Source of the DNA: a virus
IMG/VR virus record: IMGVR_UViG_3300046170_000002
Location: 1 to 51,151 of that record
Length of the DNA stretch: 51,151 nucleotides
Strand: one strand, 5' to 3'
Every line of letters starts with the position of its first letter. Within the stretch, counting starts at the first letter, position 1. Shown in pieces: positions 9,548 to 17,052 of the stretch. A program made the position numbers and the translations under genes. The notes below the pieces were generated by a model. That model was not told the origin of the DNA. It searched no databases and saw only the letters and a list, made by a program, of their open reading frames with translations.

Positions 9548-9571
9548 GATATATTCCTTTAGTTATAATAG

Positions 9572-10444
9572 TTATTTTACGATTCTGCCTTCTTGCATTG
9601 CATCTGATATCTCTTTTTCAAATTTATCAAATTCAGCAACACTCATTGCAGCAATCTCCTTTTCAGACCAAACCTTTTGTTGATTAGGTTCTATACTTTT
9701 TGTTTTAGTAGAAACCATATCAGCAGCAGATTTTCTAGTCTGTTTAGAAGATGACTCAGTCTTTGTAGGTTCAATTCCAAAATCCTTTTTAAACAAGTCT
9801 AAAGCACGTGAAGCTAGGTCAGCATCATTATCATTATCATATACCCAAGCTTGGATAGATGAATGTTGTTCTTTTGCCCAACCATGAAAATCATCACTGT
9901 TTCTAATATCTTCAAAATCAGGATGTCTTTCTATTAACCTTTTTTCTGCAGCTTCTCGTATTAAATTGTTTTCACGTTCTTGGAGTTTACTAAGGCGTTC
10001 TTCTAGAACTTTTGCTTTAGTCTCCGATTGCATATGAGCAACAGTTTCTACGACATCATAAACATCTGGATATTCATTCTTAAATTGTTCTAAGTCTTCT
10101 GGAGATTTAGGAGCTTTGTAGGTTGGTCTGCTATTAGCAGCTTCTTCTAAAAGTTCTTGTTCTCTAGATTTAAACTCATTAAGTTTGTTATCATAATGTT
10201 TTTTTAAATCATCATATCTTTTTTTATAATCTGGTTTCTTATAAGGAGTATCCAGATTTTCTGTTTTAACATTATCTGTAGATGTAACTTCAGTAATGTC
10301 ATCACTATCAAAGAGTTTATTCTTTTCAGAAGGCTCTTCAAAATATAATTGATTAGCAGGGGTAAAAGGTTTATCTTCTACGTGGTAATCTTTCTTTGCG
10401 TTATAAGGATTCGCTTGTTCTTCCTGTTGGACTGTATTAGTCAT
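9572..10444 (-). CDS. Capsid assembly (scaffold) protein
   Basis: A 290-residue, highly charged, mostly helical protein without Cys. An acidic, disordered N-terminus precedes a long coiled coil from about residue 70 to 170 (KKRYDDLKKHYDNKLNEF, then LEERLSKLQERENNL) and a charged C-terminal tail with EKEIAAMSVAEFDKFEKEI. This layout and its place directly upstream of the capsid gene match podovirus scaffolds (T7 gp9 role). RBS GGAG lies before ATG 10444. Confidence 0.82.
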   Translation of the reverse strand: MTNTVQQEEQANPYNAKKDYHVEDKPFTPANQLYFEEPSEKNKLFDSDDITEVTSTDNVKTENLDTPYKKPDYKKRYDDLKKHYDNKLNEFKSREQELLEEAANSRPTYKAPKSPEDLEQFKNEYPDVYDVVETVAHMQSETKAKVLEERLSKLQERENNLIREAAEKRLIERHPDFEDIRNSDDFHGWAKEQHSSIQAWVYDNDNDADLASRALDLFKKDFGIEPTKTESSSKQTRKSAADMVSTKTKSIEPNQQKVWSEKEIAAMSVAEFDKFEKEISDAMQEGRIVK

Positions 10445-10461
10445 TTTCTATTCTCCTACTC

Positions 10462-10570
10462 AGGGCTTGTTTCACAAGGTAGCTCTATGTCGACTAGAGG
10501 GCTTGTTTGTAAAGGTAGCCTTTCGGTTATTAAAATGATAAAGGGCTGAGTAATTAATTCAGGTAGCTTT
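10462..10570 (-). repeat. Three tandem imperfect hairpin repeats upstream of the scaffold gene
   Basis: Three units lie at about 10462-10485, 10496-10523 and 10540-10570. On the plus strand each starts AGGGCT and ends GGTAGC followed by T-rich sequence. In each the ends can pair (AGGGCT with AGCTCT, AGCCTT or AGC-TTT), and the third extends to GATAAA/TTTATC. The array fills the only long gap in the capsid operon, between the stop at 10585 and the scaffold ATG. Possible roles: terminator or processing signals, mRNA stabilisation, or protein binding. Confidence 0.7.
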
Positions 10571-10584
10571 ATCGTTATAGTTGT

Positions 10585-11244
10585 TTAGCTTTGGATGTAG
10601 CTTTTAGAACCACCAATAGTACGCTTTGTTAATTCATCTTGAACAGTAGGGTCATCCTGAACTATTCCTGATTGACTTAACATAGGTTTTATTTTAGTTT
10701 CTTCTTCTGGCATTCCACCTTCTGCTAAACCTTGTCTTTCATCTGCAGCAGCTTCAGCATCTTTCATCATAGACATTAAAGCGTCTTCTCCGATTTCTTC
10801 TACAGCTTTTGCAGTAAAGACAAATTCTCCATCAGATAACCTAGCAGGTATACTGTCAGAGACTCCTGAACCCGGACCATTAACAGGACCAGACCCAGTA
10901 AATTCTTGAGCAACATCTATTATCTTATCAAATAACATAGATAATTCCTCGTCTTGTTCTAGTTTGGAAGTTAGCATATCTTCTTCTTCTTCGCTTAATG
11001 CTTCTTCCATTATAAATCTTGTGTAGTTATCTTCCATGTCATCATCTGATTCCATTTCAGATTTCATTGGTGGTGTCATAACCATTAACATTTGGTCATC
11101 CATTGACCCACCTTCAGCTTTTTTCTTTCTGTACATACCACCCATATACTTAGGCTCTCTGTCTTCTGCAGCTTTTTTCATTGGTTCAGTTTTATTACCG
11201 TCTTTATCTAAATCTAAATAATCTGGTTTTTCTAACATTGACAT
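10585..11244 (-). CDS. Acidic structural-region protein, 219 residues
   Basis: Begins MSMLEKPDYLDLDKDGNK and its ATG overlaps the stop of the overprinted gene (TAATG). The middle is very acidic (EEALSEEEEDML). A conserved-looking block, IPARLSDGEFVFTAKAVEEIG, recurs in phage proteins encoded between portal and scaffold genes. No enzymatic motif is seen. Probably a minor virion or assembly protein; function unknown. Confidence 0.65.
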   Translation of the reverse strand: MSMLEKPDYLDLDKDGNKTEPMKKAAEDREPKYMGGMYRKKKAEGGSMDDQMLMVMTPPMKSEMESDDDMEDNYTRFIMEEALSEEEEDMLTSKLEQDEELSMLFDKIIDVAQEFTGSGPVNGPGSGVSDSIPARLSDGEFVFTAKAVEEIGEDALMSMMKDAEAAADERQGLAEGGMPEEETKIKPMLSQSGIVQDDPTVQDELTKRTIGGSKSYIQS

Positions 11245-11477
11245 TATATTTCCTCTTTTCTATTAATTGCTTCTTTAACCTGTAGGTCCAACTGCCCTAG
11301 GCGTTCCAGAGAATTCAGCTTCCCCTGCAACCGGTACATTTCCAATTCCGATGTTGCCACCACCAGTGCCTGTAACTCCAAGTTCTTGAGGTTGTTCAGG
11401 TGTTCCTTGAACGCCTCCCATAGGTCTTTGTTCCCCGTCAGGAGATTGAGCCTGTTCGCTATTCGTTTGTCCAGCAT
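11244..11477 (-). CDS. Overprinted small gene inside the portal 3' end, 77 residues
   Basis: Starts at ATG 11477 and overlaps the last 203 bases of the portal gene in another frame. It ends with TAATG coupling to the next gene. The protein (MLDKRIANRLNLLTGNKDLW, later LYRLQGKL-like text and KEAINRKEE) is a well-formed helical sequence. It resembles small portal-adjacent proteins of other podoviruses, unlike random shadow translation. The portal frame here encodes a low-complexity Gly/Pro/Gln tail, which would tolerate overprinting. Confidence 0.65.
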   Translation of the reverse strand: MLDKRIANRLNLLTGNKDLWEAFKEHLNNLKNLELQALVVATSELEMYRLQGKLNSLERLGQLDLQVKEAINRKEEI

Positions 11478-13488
11478 TTTGCATTCCTATTATTTGTGCC
11501 ATCATAGCTGCTTCTTCAGGGTCGTTGAGTATTTCATCAGGGTCTAAGTCTAAGCTATAAGCAAGTTCACTAACGAGTTTAGAAATCTTAACAAAAGGAG
11601 CAACAGCAGGATTTTGAGCAGTTTGTAAAAACATAGTAAGTCTTTGACTTCTAACTTCTTTTTGCATCAAGCTATTAGTACCTGTAGCTTTAACTTCTAA
11701 ATCACCTTTTACATCCAACTCGTCCTCTAGAAATTGCATGTTCCACTGGAAATAAGCTTCTCCAAGTGGCTTCAATAAAAAGTCATCAAGATTTTTGATA
11801 ACTGTTTTAATATTTAAACTTGAAGCACCTAGTAACATTGACATGCCAGAAGCAGTCCTTGTCATACTCTGTACTCCTGTTTGTCCGTGTGAATAACTAG
11901 GTATACCTGTTTGTTCATCTGCAAGTTGTCTAAACTTGTCAAACATCATTAAGTTTTCTTGTGATGTATTAGGAAACTTTAAACCGTGTATAGCTTGTCC
12001 GGGCATTCCAGCTTGTCTTCTAAAAACTTTACCCGGATATATTTCCATTGATTGTCCACCAACTAAAGCAGACTCGTCTACATCAAACACTAGAGAACCA
12101 GACATTGCTAAGTTATCTATAGCCATTCTTGCATGACCGTTCATAATCTGTTGTGAATCATCCATGTTTTCTGCTACACCAATACCAAAAAAGTTGTATG
12201 GGTTTCTTTCGTATGGGAAAGCATGATAAGGTATTCTATAAGGTGTAAATGGATTTAGTACTGCTCTTAATAAATAAGTACCACATGTCCATATATTTAC
12301 CTGTACTTCATCTAAGTCATCAACGCTGTCGGGTAAGTCAATTCCTACTTCTCTTGCATACTCTGCATCCATTATTCCCCAGTACTCTAAGACTTCGTAG
12401 TTAGTACCTACTTCTTCATCATATCTTGAGTCATCTTTTAACTGGCTTTCAAAATCTTTTTCTACGTAATTAGCACCCATTTGAATAGCATTACGTATTG
12501 CATCTTCGTCAAAGTAAGGCATGTTTCTTAACTGTCTTAGTTGACTTCTATTCATTTTGTGTCTATGAATTACATATTCACATTCTTCCATGTTAGTAGC
12601 ATTGGGGTCTGGATAAAAATCCCAACAACTTACAAACTCTATTCTAGGTACTCTAACTTCTAAAGGGTTATAGGTTCTGTTACCTTCTTCATCTGTATCC
12701 CATTTGTGAAGTTTTTTGTTAAAGTTAAATGGTCCTTTTACAATCCCTGTGCCTAGCAAAGCAGATTCTAAAAGAGCATTTCTCATTTCAGCATTACCAT
12801 TAGATTCTTCTATCTGGTCATGGATAAGTTTTTCCATTCTTCTTGCAGCTTTTTGTGCAGGAGATACTTCTAAAACTTGAGGGTCTGGACTAGCTCCGTC
12901 TTTTAATATACCTAAACTTTCTGCTTGGTCTTCAAGACTATCTTCAAAAATACCATTGTAATATGTAGCTCCGGGCTTTAAAGTTTTACCATCACCTTCG
13001 TAACCAACATCATATGGATTTACATTAGTGCCTTCTCTATTACCAATATCATCAGGCATTTCACCTTCAGTTGTTTCTAATCCGGGAATAGGATTACTTG
13101 TATCTAAATGTGCGTAGTCTGTTTCGCCTTCAGGTATTTTAGTTTCTGAAATTCCTATCGGAAATTTACCTGTACCAAAAATAACATCTACAAGTTGTCC
13201 AAAGGCTGCAAGTACTTTAGTCTTAGTAACTTTTACAAATACTCTAGACTTTTCAGATTCTCTAAACTTAATACTTTTAGCGTATAAGCCTCTATAGTTT
13301 TCGTATGCTTTTAACCAACGAGTCTCGTCAGTTTGTCTAGCGTCTTCAGCAATTGCAAATCTATCTTTAATAGTTCCTATAAGATTTCTTTGTTGGTCTT
13401 CTTCAAGAGTAAGCTGTACTCCAGACTCACCTTCAACTTCTTCGTAGATACTATCAGCGTTTAGAAATGTATTTGTATTCTCTGCCAT
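11275..13488 (-). CDS. Portal (head-tail connector) protein
   Basis: A 737-residue protein with the podovirus portal pattern: an early ETRWLKAYENYRGLY helix, RMEKLIHDQIEESNGNAEMR, FVSCWDFYPDPNATNMEECE and VIHRHKMNRSQLRQL. A helical crown segment with DEQTGIPSYSHGQTGVQ and TASGMSMLLGASSLNIK follows. Twelve copies form the DNA channel at one vertex. The last 70 residues are disordered and overlap the downstream gene. Follows terL after four bases. The family is long (about 700 or more residues) compared with T7 gp8 (about 536). Confidence 0.85.
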   Translation of the reverse strand: MAENTNTFLNADSIYEEVEGESGVQLTLEEDQQRNLIGTIKDRFAIAEDARQTDETRWLKAYENYRGLYAKSIKFRESEKSRVFVKVTKTKVLAAFGQLVDVIFGTGKFPIGISETKIPEGETDYAHLDTSNPIPGLETTEGEMPDDIGNREGTNVNPYDVGYEGDGKTLKPGATYYNGIFEDSLEDQAESLGILKDGASPDPQVLEVSPAQKAARRMEKLIHDQIEESNGNAEMRNALLESALLGTGIVKGPFNFNKKLHKWDTDEEGNRTYNPLEVRVPRIEFVSCWDFYPDPNATNMEECEYVIHRHKMNRSQLRQLRNMPYFDEDAIRNAIQMGANYVEKDFESQLKDDSRYDEEVGTNYEVLEYWGIMDAEYAREVGIDLPDSVDDLDEVQVNIWTCGTYLLRAVLNPFTPYRIPYHAFPYERNPYNFFGIGVAENMDDSQQIMNGHARMAIDNLAMSGSLVFDVDESALVGGQSMEIYPGKVFRRQAGMPGQAIHGLKFPNTSQENLMMFDKFRQLADEQTGIPSYSHGQTGVQSMTRTASGMSMLLGASSLNIKTVIKNLDDFLLKPLGEAYFQWNMQFLEDELDVKGDLEVKATGTNSLMQKEVRSQRLTMFLQTAQNPAVAPFVKISKLVSELAYSLDLDPDEILNDPEEAAMMAQIIGMQNAGQTNSEQAQSPDGEQRPMGGVQGTPEQPQELGVTGTGGGNIGIGNVPVAGEAEFSGTPRAVGPTG

Positions 13489-13491
13489 ATA

Positions 13492-15129
13492 TTAATAACC
13501 AAAAGTTGAATCAGAAGGACTAAACATATCTGATTTTATTCTTAACATCCTATCTTGTGGATGGTCCATTCTAGGTCTACTCATTAACAAATACCTTAGT
13601 GCATCATATGCGTGGTCTGCTGCATGAGTATCCACATCTTCAGGATTAGACTTAGAAAGAGGCAAAGCCTGTATTTCTTTTATTAAATTGACACATGTGT
13701 TAAATATTTGCAACCTAGGTCTTCCTGTATTATTATTCTTTCTCAGGTACTCATGTATTTGAGTCTTACCTGCTAATCTATTCTTATCAGCTCGTCTTAG
13801 TTTATGTCCTTTATTAACTAATATTTCACCAATCGTAGGACCTGTATAACCTGTCCTAGACCATGCTGCTGTATCAAGTACCCCAGCTATGGATTTTATC
13901 TCTTCCATTTCCATCTCTGTAATGGTGTCTCCGAGTGCTTCTCCTGTCAGACCTTTTTTGTATAATTCTCTATATATAATAATGGTCTTATCTTCAGGGT
14001 CGATAGCAGCCCAAAGACAGCAACTTTCTGCAGCATAACCGTAGTCTACTGCTTTAACTCTTTCCCACCACCCCGGTAATTCAAAAGGTGGTATGACGTG
14101 TGTTTCTGTCTCAAACTCTGCGAATGCTGCTCCTTCTGAGATATCCCAGTTACCTTCCAACAACTGTTTACGTTGTATGGCTGGTAAGGATTGTAGCATC
14201 CTTTCGTATTCACCGTCTTCAGCAAGGTGAGGATTATCCTGTAACAATGCTGGTATAAACTTTCTACTGAGACCGTCCTTACCTTCAAAACTTGTATTCT
14301 GTTCTGCTGGTTCTACGTATCTCTTTTTAACCCAAGCAGCACCAACACCACCGGGGTTAGCTGTACATCTTAGATAAGTCTTAATGTCTGGATTAGTAGT
14401 TCTCAAACGAGAAGCTAAATAGTTCCATCCAAACTCTGTGGGTAAGTGAGTTATCTCATCAAACCCTATCCAACTGTACGCTTGTCCTTGATAACGATAA
14501 ACATCTGCATCTCGTTCCAAGAACCCAAACTCAATCTTTGCTCCACTTGGGAACTGCCATAACTTTTCTACTTCTTTAAACTTAGCACCTTTAAAGGCTA
14601 TCGGATAAAGCTCTCGAGACTTATCTATAAGTTCTCTTAGTTCTGGCATAGACCTTCTAAGTATCAAAGCTCTATGCTCTGTTATGTGGCAGTATCGCAA
14701 CGGGTCTATTAACATTGCAAAACTTTTACCACCACCTGCTGCACCACCGTAAAGAACATCTTTCTCACCTGCAGCTAGAAAGTCTGTCTGTGGTCCTTCG
14801 TTTGGCATAAAAGCCACATGAGAACCAGTCGTATCTAAATGTTGTTGTATAGCATCAGGAAGCTCTTTTGCTTCTGATTCTGTTATAACATTAGATGTTA
14901 AAACTTTCTCTTCTTTGTCAAGTTCTTTCTTGACTCTAGCTAAACTTCTTGTTAGCTTTTTAACTTTCTTACTTTTCTTGTTAAGTTTATTCTTTGCTTG
15001 TAAAGCTAACTTAATGTCAGAAAGTTCTGAATTTTTTGGTCTACCGGGTCTAAGCCTTGGTGTACCGTCTTTCTTTAGTATATAACTCCCATCTGGGTTT
15101 GTCAAGTACTTTTTAGAATTATCTTCCAT
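13492..15129 (-). CDS. terL: Terminase large subunit
   Basis: A 545-residue packaging motor. The N-terminal ATPase has Walker A YGGAAGGGKSFAML and Walker B YSWIGFDEITH with the catalytic Glu. A motif-III-like RCTANPGG follows. The C-terminal RNase H-fold nuclease begins VKAVDYGYAAESCCLWAAI, with the first catalytic Asp in VDYG, and continues to HAADHAYDALRYLL. It pumps and cuts concatemeric DNA at the portal. A basic, Lys-rich N-terminal extension (residues 1-80) precedes the ATPase. Overlaps the upstream gene by 11 bases. Confidence 0.93.
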   Translation of the reverse strand: MEDNSKKYLTNPDGSYILKKDGTPRLRPGRPKNSELSDIKLALQAKNKLNKKSKKVKKLTRSLARVKKELDKEEKVLTSNVITESEAKELPDAIQQHLDTTGSHVAFMPNEGPQTDFLAAGEKDVLYGGAAGGGKSFAMLIDPLRYCHITEHRALILRRSMPELRELIDKSRELYPIAFKGAKFKEVEKLWQFPSGAKIEFGFLERDADVYRYQGQAYSWIGFDEITHLPTEFGWNYLASRLRTTNPDIKTYLRCTANPGGVGAAWVKKRYVEPAEQNTSFEGKDGLSRKFIPALLQDNPHLAEDGEYERMLQSLPAIQRKQLLEGNWDISEGAAFAEFETETHVIPPFELPGWWERVKAVDYGYAAESCCLWAAIDPEDKTIIIYRELYKKGLTGEALGDTITEMEMEEIKSIAGVLDTAAWSRTGYTGPTIGEILVNKGHKLRRADKNRLAGKTQIHEYLRKNNNTGRPRLQIFNTCVNLIKEIQALPLSKSNPEDVDTHAADHAYDALRYLLMSRPRMDHPQDRMLRIKSDMFSPSDSTFGY

Positions 15130-15364
15130 ATACCTTGTCTACGTGTTTTTTCAATCCGGGTCTAGACATCTTTCTTCCTGTCTCTGCCTCTAACCAATCT
15201 ACTCCAATACCTAGACTAATTTCTCCGTGAAAGACTGCTTCAGATACTTCTTTTAACACCTTTAGTTCTTCTTCTATAGGTTTAAGAAAAGAATCAGTGT
15301 CTTCATCCATTTCATATCCAAAAGGTATGGTTGATGAAGTTCTTGTTATATAACCATCTTTCAT
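15119..15364 (-). CDS. Small acidic protein before terL, 81 residues
   Basis: Begins MKDGYITRTSSTIPFGYEMD and contains the helical segment LKPIEEELKVLKEVSEAVFH, then a possible helix-turn-helix-like stretch ISLGIGVDWLEAETGRKMSR. It overlaps terL by 11 bases and the preceding gene by four, so it is translationally coupled. A DNA-recognition helper of the terminase is possible but unproven. Confidence 0.6.
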   Translation of the reverse strand: MKDGYITRTSSTIPFGYEMDEDTDSFLKPIEEELKVLKEVSEAVFHGEISLGIGVDWLEAETGRKMSRPGLKKHVDKVYGR

Positions 15365-15612
15365 TTTACTTTTCTGTAAGCTCTTGTTTTTCTTGCAGTT
15401 TTCTTTGGTTGCTTACTGTGCTGCTTTCCTTTTTTGGTGTCTTCTCGTTTCTTTCTAGTTGTTCTTGCGTATTCTTCTTTAGATAGTGCCTTAATAGCCT
15501 TCTCTGGGAGATACCTTTCCCCAGTCTCTGACGATTTTTTACCACTCTTGGTACGCCATTTTTGCTTTGTCCAAGCTCTAAGACTTCTTTGAGACTTTTT
15601 TAGACTTGACAT
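15361..15612 (-). CDS. Basic conserved phage protein, 83 residues
   Basis: Begins MSSLKKSQRSLRAWTKQKWR, then TKSGKKSSETGERYLPEKAI, and ends in a Lys/Arg tail. From memory, this block recurs in small proteins of T4-like and podovirus-like marine phages. The composition suggests nucleic acid binding, perhaps with the packaging complex given its place between terS and terL. No catalytic motif is visible. Confidence 0.65.
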   Translation of the reverse strand: MSSLKKSQRSLRAWTKQKWRTKSGKKSSETGERYLPEKAIKALSKEEYARTTRKKREDTKKGKQHSKQPKKTARKTRAYRKVK

Positions 15613-15712
15613 TCTTCTTTGGTTTGGTTGTTAAACATTGTTTAAATATTTTTGCATAACATTTCTTTGCTTTATCCATCATCTTAATCATAAATTCTTT
15701 AATCCTTTTCAT
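15578..15712 (-). CDS. Very basic 44-residue protein
   Basis: The start chosen is ATG 15712 (MKRIKEFMIKMMDKAKKCYA) because GGGAGG lies 10 to 15 bases upstream, at the end of the preceding gene. The longer in-frame start has no such site. It has a cationic amphipathic N-terminal helix followed by a Lys-rich tail. It overlaps the next gene by 35 bases. Function unknown. Confidence 0.5.
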   Translation of the reverse strand: MKRIKEFMIKMMDKAKKCYAKIFKQCLTTKPKKNVKSKKVSKKS

Positions 15713-15713
15713 T

Positions 15714-15905
15714 TTATTTATAGCCTCCCCCTTTGGCTTTGTATTGTTTTGCAAGGAGCTGGGCTTTTCTAGCAGACCATTGACCGGCTTTACCACCTTT
15801 GGTACCGGCTTTAATGCTGTTGAAAAGCCTCTTACGCATAGTTGGCTTGGTATAATTACCAGCTTTATTTACAGTTGACTTACTCTTTTTCTTTGTTGGC
15901 ATCAT
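15714..15905 (-). CDS. Small basic protein with GQWSARKAQ motif, 63 residues
   Basis: Contains KAGNYTKPTMRKRLFNSIKA and GGKAGQWSARKAQLLAKQYK, ending GGGYK. I recall this motif from a domain-of-unknown-function family found in marine phages, which could not be checked here. RBS AAGGAGG precedes the tandem ATGATG start. It sits in the run of tiny basic genes between terS and terL; possibly DNA associated. Confidence 0.68.
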   Translation of the reverse strand: MMPTKKKSKSTVNKAGNYTKPTMRKRLFNSIKAGTKGGKAGQWSARKAQLLAKQYKAKGGGYK

Positions 15906-16071
15906 TGCCTCCTTTATTAAATATTAAATCCCAGTTATCTCTATACGTTTTAGAGTGTATATTAACTCTAGGTGCAGAACCTTTACCACCGTCTGAAGGT
16001 TTGTAAAGTCTACCCTTATTCTTTTTACTAGACATAAGGACAGGTTTCTCGTTGCTTCCTAGTTGTGGCAT
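15880..16071 (-). CDS. Hypothetical basic protein, 63 residues
   Basis: Begins MPQLGSNEKPVLMSSKKNKG and contains KTYRDNWDLIFNKGGN. It overlaps the next gene by 26 bases and follows the preceding stop by one base. An internal Met (MSSKKNKGRL) is an alternative start. No family recognised. Kept because of coupling and frame density in a region with no other coding option. Confidence 0.55.
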   Translation of the reverse strand: MPQLGSNEKPVLMSSKKNKGRLYKPSDGGKGSAPRVNIHSKTYRDNWDLIFNKGGNDANKEKE

Positions 16072-16072
16072 T

Positions 16073-16363
16073 CTACCACTTTACCTTGTCAGCCCAATAA
16101 GCTGCTGACATCTTTCCTTTAGCAATGTTCTTACCGTGTCTTGCTTTAAAAGACTTTCTCTTTGCTTTCATTCTGGCTGATTCACCTGCTTTAGGTTTAC
16201 CAGCAGTCTTGGCACCCTTTTGACCAAACCTAATAGTTTTAATCTTATCACCTTCTTTAGCCACAACAATGTGTGATTTAGTCTTGTGACCCGGAGTTCT
16301 TTTAGGTTTGTTAAACCCTGAAACTCCTGCTCGTTTTAATCTACTATCTCTTTCTTTTGGCAT
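16073..16363 (-). CDS. Conserved small basic phage protein (SGFNKPKRTPGHKTKSH type), 96 residues
   Basis: Contains RAGVSGFNKPKRTPGHKTKS, a KTIRFGQKGAKTAGK strand-turn block, and a C-terminal SFKARHGKNI...AAYWADKVKW block. I recall this arrangement as a domain of unknown function common in pelagic phages. Highly basic with aromatic residues at the C-terminus, so RNA or DNA binding is plausible. Its ATG overlaps the stop of the previous gene. Confidence 0.72.
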   Translation of the reverse strand: MPKERDSRLKRAGVSGFNKPKRTPGHKTKSHIVVAKEGDKIKTIRFGQKGAKTAGKPKAGESARMKAKRKSFKARHGKNIAKGKMSAAYWADKVKW

Positions 16364-16542
16364 TAGTGTACCTTCCTTTCTTCTAATTGTATATCGTGTT
16401 GTAATTCTTGTATCTCCCCAAGAACCAACAATCCGTATTGTATTGCTATTCTATTTGCTTCAGCGACTGTATCAGCTTTAATGTATGGACCTATTGCAGC
16501 TCCATCTTCATTAACATGCTCAGTTATCCAAAGCCTAGTCAT
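16363..16542 (-). CDS. Hypothetical 59-residue protein after terS
   Basis: Start ATG 16542 (MTRLWITEHVNEDG) is preferred over 16551, which lies inside the GAGGATG ribosome site. Contains IKADTVAEANRIAIQYGLLV, a pattern reminiscent of a short alpha/beta fold. It overlaps the end of the TerS-like gene. Function unknown. Confidence 0.55.
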   Translation of the reverse strand: MTRLWITEHVNEDGAAIGPYIKADTVAEANRIAIQYGLLVLGEIQELQHDIQLEERKVH

Positions 16543-16963
16543 AGTCTGCATCCTCTGCTTCTATGATTACCGGTGCTTTATCAGGCATAAGAAAGATACC
16601 ACCACTGTTCATGTTGTGATTAATATCTACTTTATCTACTCTACTAACACCAACTCTATCTAATAACGTCTGTGCAGCAGTAAGTTTATTAGCTGCTTGT
16701 ACTATAGGTTTCTTAGATTCCATTATCTCTACAAGTTTAAAAGCTGCTTTAGGGGCTGAGTTAGCTAGTATCTCTTGAGTGAGTTCTAGTATCTCAGACT
16801 TTAAAGTCTTTACAACATGATGGTAATGGGAAGAATAACCAGCAAGTTCTGCTGCTTTCTTTGCATCACCACTAGTATTGACTAGGTGTTCTAGGAAAGA
16901 CTTCTGCTTATCTGTTAATTCTCTTTTAGTTGTTGTGTTATCTACACTTGGTAATATAGCCAT
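16535..16963 (-). CDS. terS: Terminase small subunit-like protein, first gene of leftward operon
   Basis: The N-terminal DNA-binding helix-turn-helix pattern LTDKQKSFLEHLVN followed by KAAELAGYS is typical of small terminase subunits. A helical oligomerisation region and an acidic C-terminus (IIEAEDADYD) follow. It recognises the packaging site and loads TerL. Start ATG 16963 (MAILPSVDNT) is chosen because the upstream ATG 16978 lies inside the promoter -10. The predicted transcription start coincides with this ATG, implying a leaderless mRNA. Distance to terL is filled by seven tiny genes. Confidence 0.75.
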   Translation of the reverse strand: MAILPSVDNTTTKRELTDKQKSFLEHLVNTSGDAKKAAELAGYSSHYHHVVKTLKSEILELTQEILANSAPKAAFKLVEIMESKKPIVQAANKLTAAQTLLDRVGVSRVDKVDINHNMNSGGIFLMPDKAPVIIEAEDADYD

Positions 16964-16969
16964 GCATCT

Positions 16970-16998
16970 AGTATACACATCGATTCTAAACTTGTCAA
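16970..16998 (-). promoter_or_regulatory. Sigma-70 type promoter, leftward (TerS operon)
   Basis: The minus strand reads TTGACA (16998-16993), a 17-base spacer, then TATACT (16975-16970). This is consensus -35, consensus spacing and a one-mismatch -10. The start of transcription should fall at about 16963, exactly the A of the TerS ATG. Confidence 0.85.
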
Positions 16999-17023
16999 GC
17001 TTTAAAGTTTTTTTATGAAAGCC

Positions 17024-17052
17024 TTGACAAAAGTGGAATGCGTTGTTATACT
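17024..17052 (+). promoter_or_regulatory. Sigma-70 type promoter, rightward into long non-coding leader
   Basis: TTGACA (17024-17029), a 17-base spacer, then TATACT (17047-17052). Same hexamers as the leftward promoter, with 25 bases between the two -35 boxes. No gene starts for about 950 bases downstream, so its product would be a long leader or a non-coding RNA. Confidence 0.82.
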
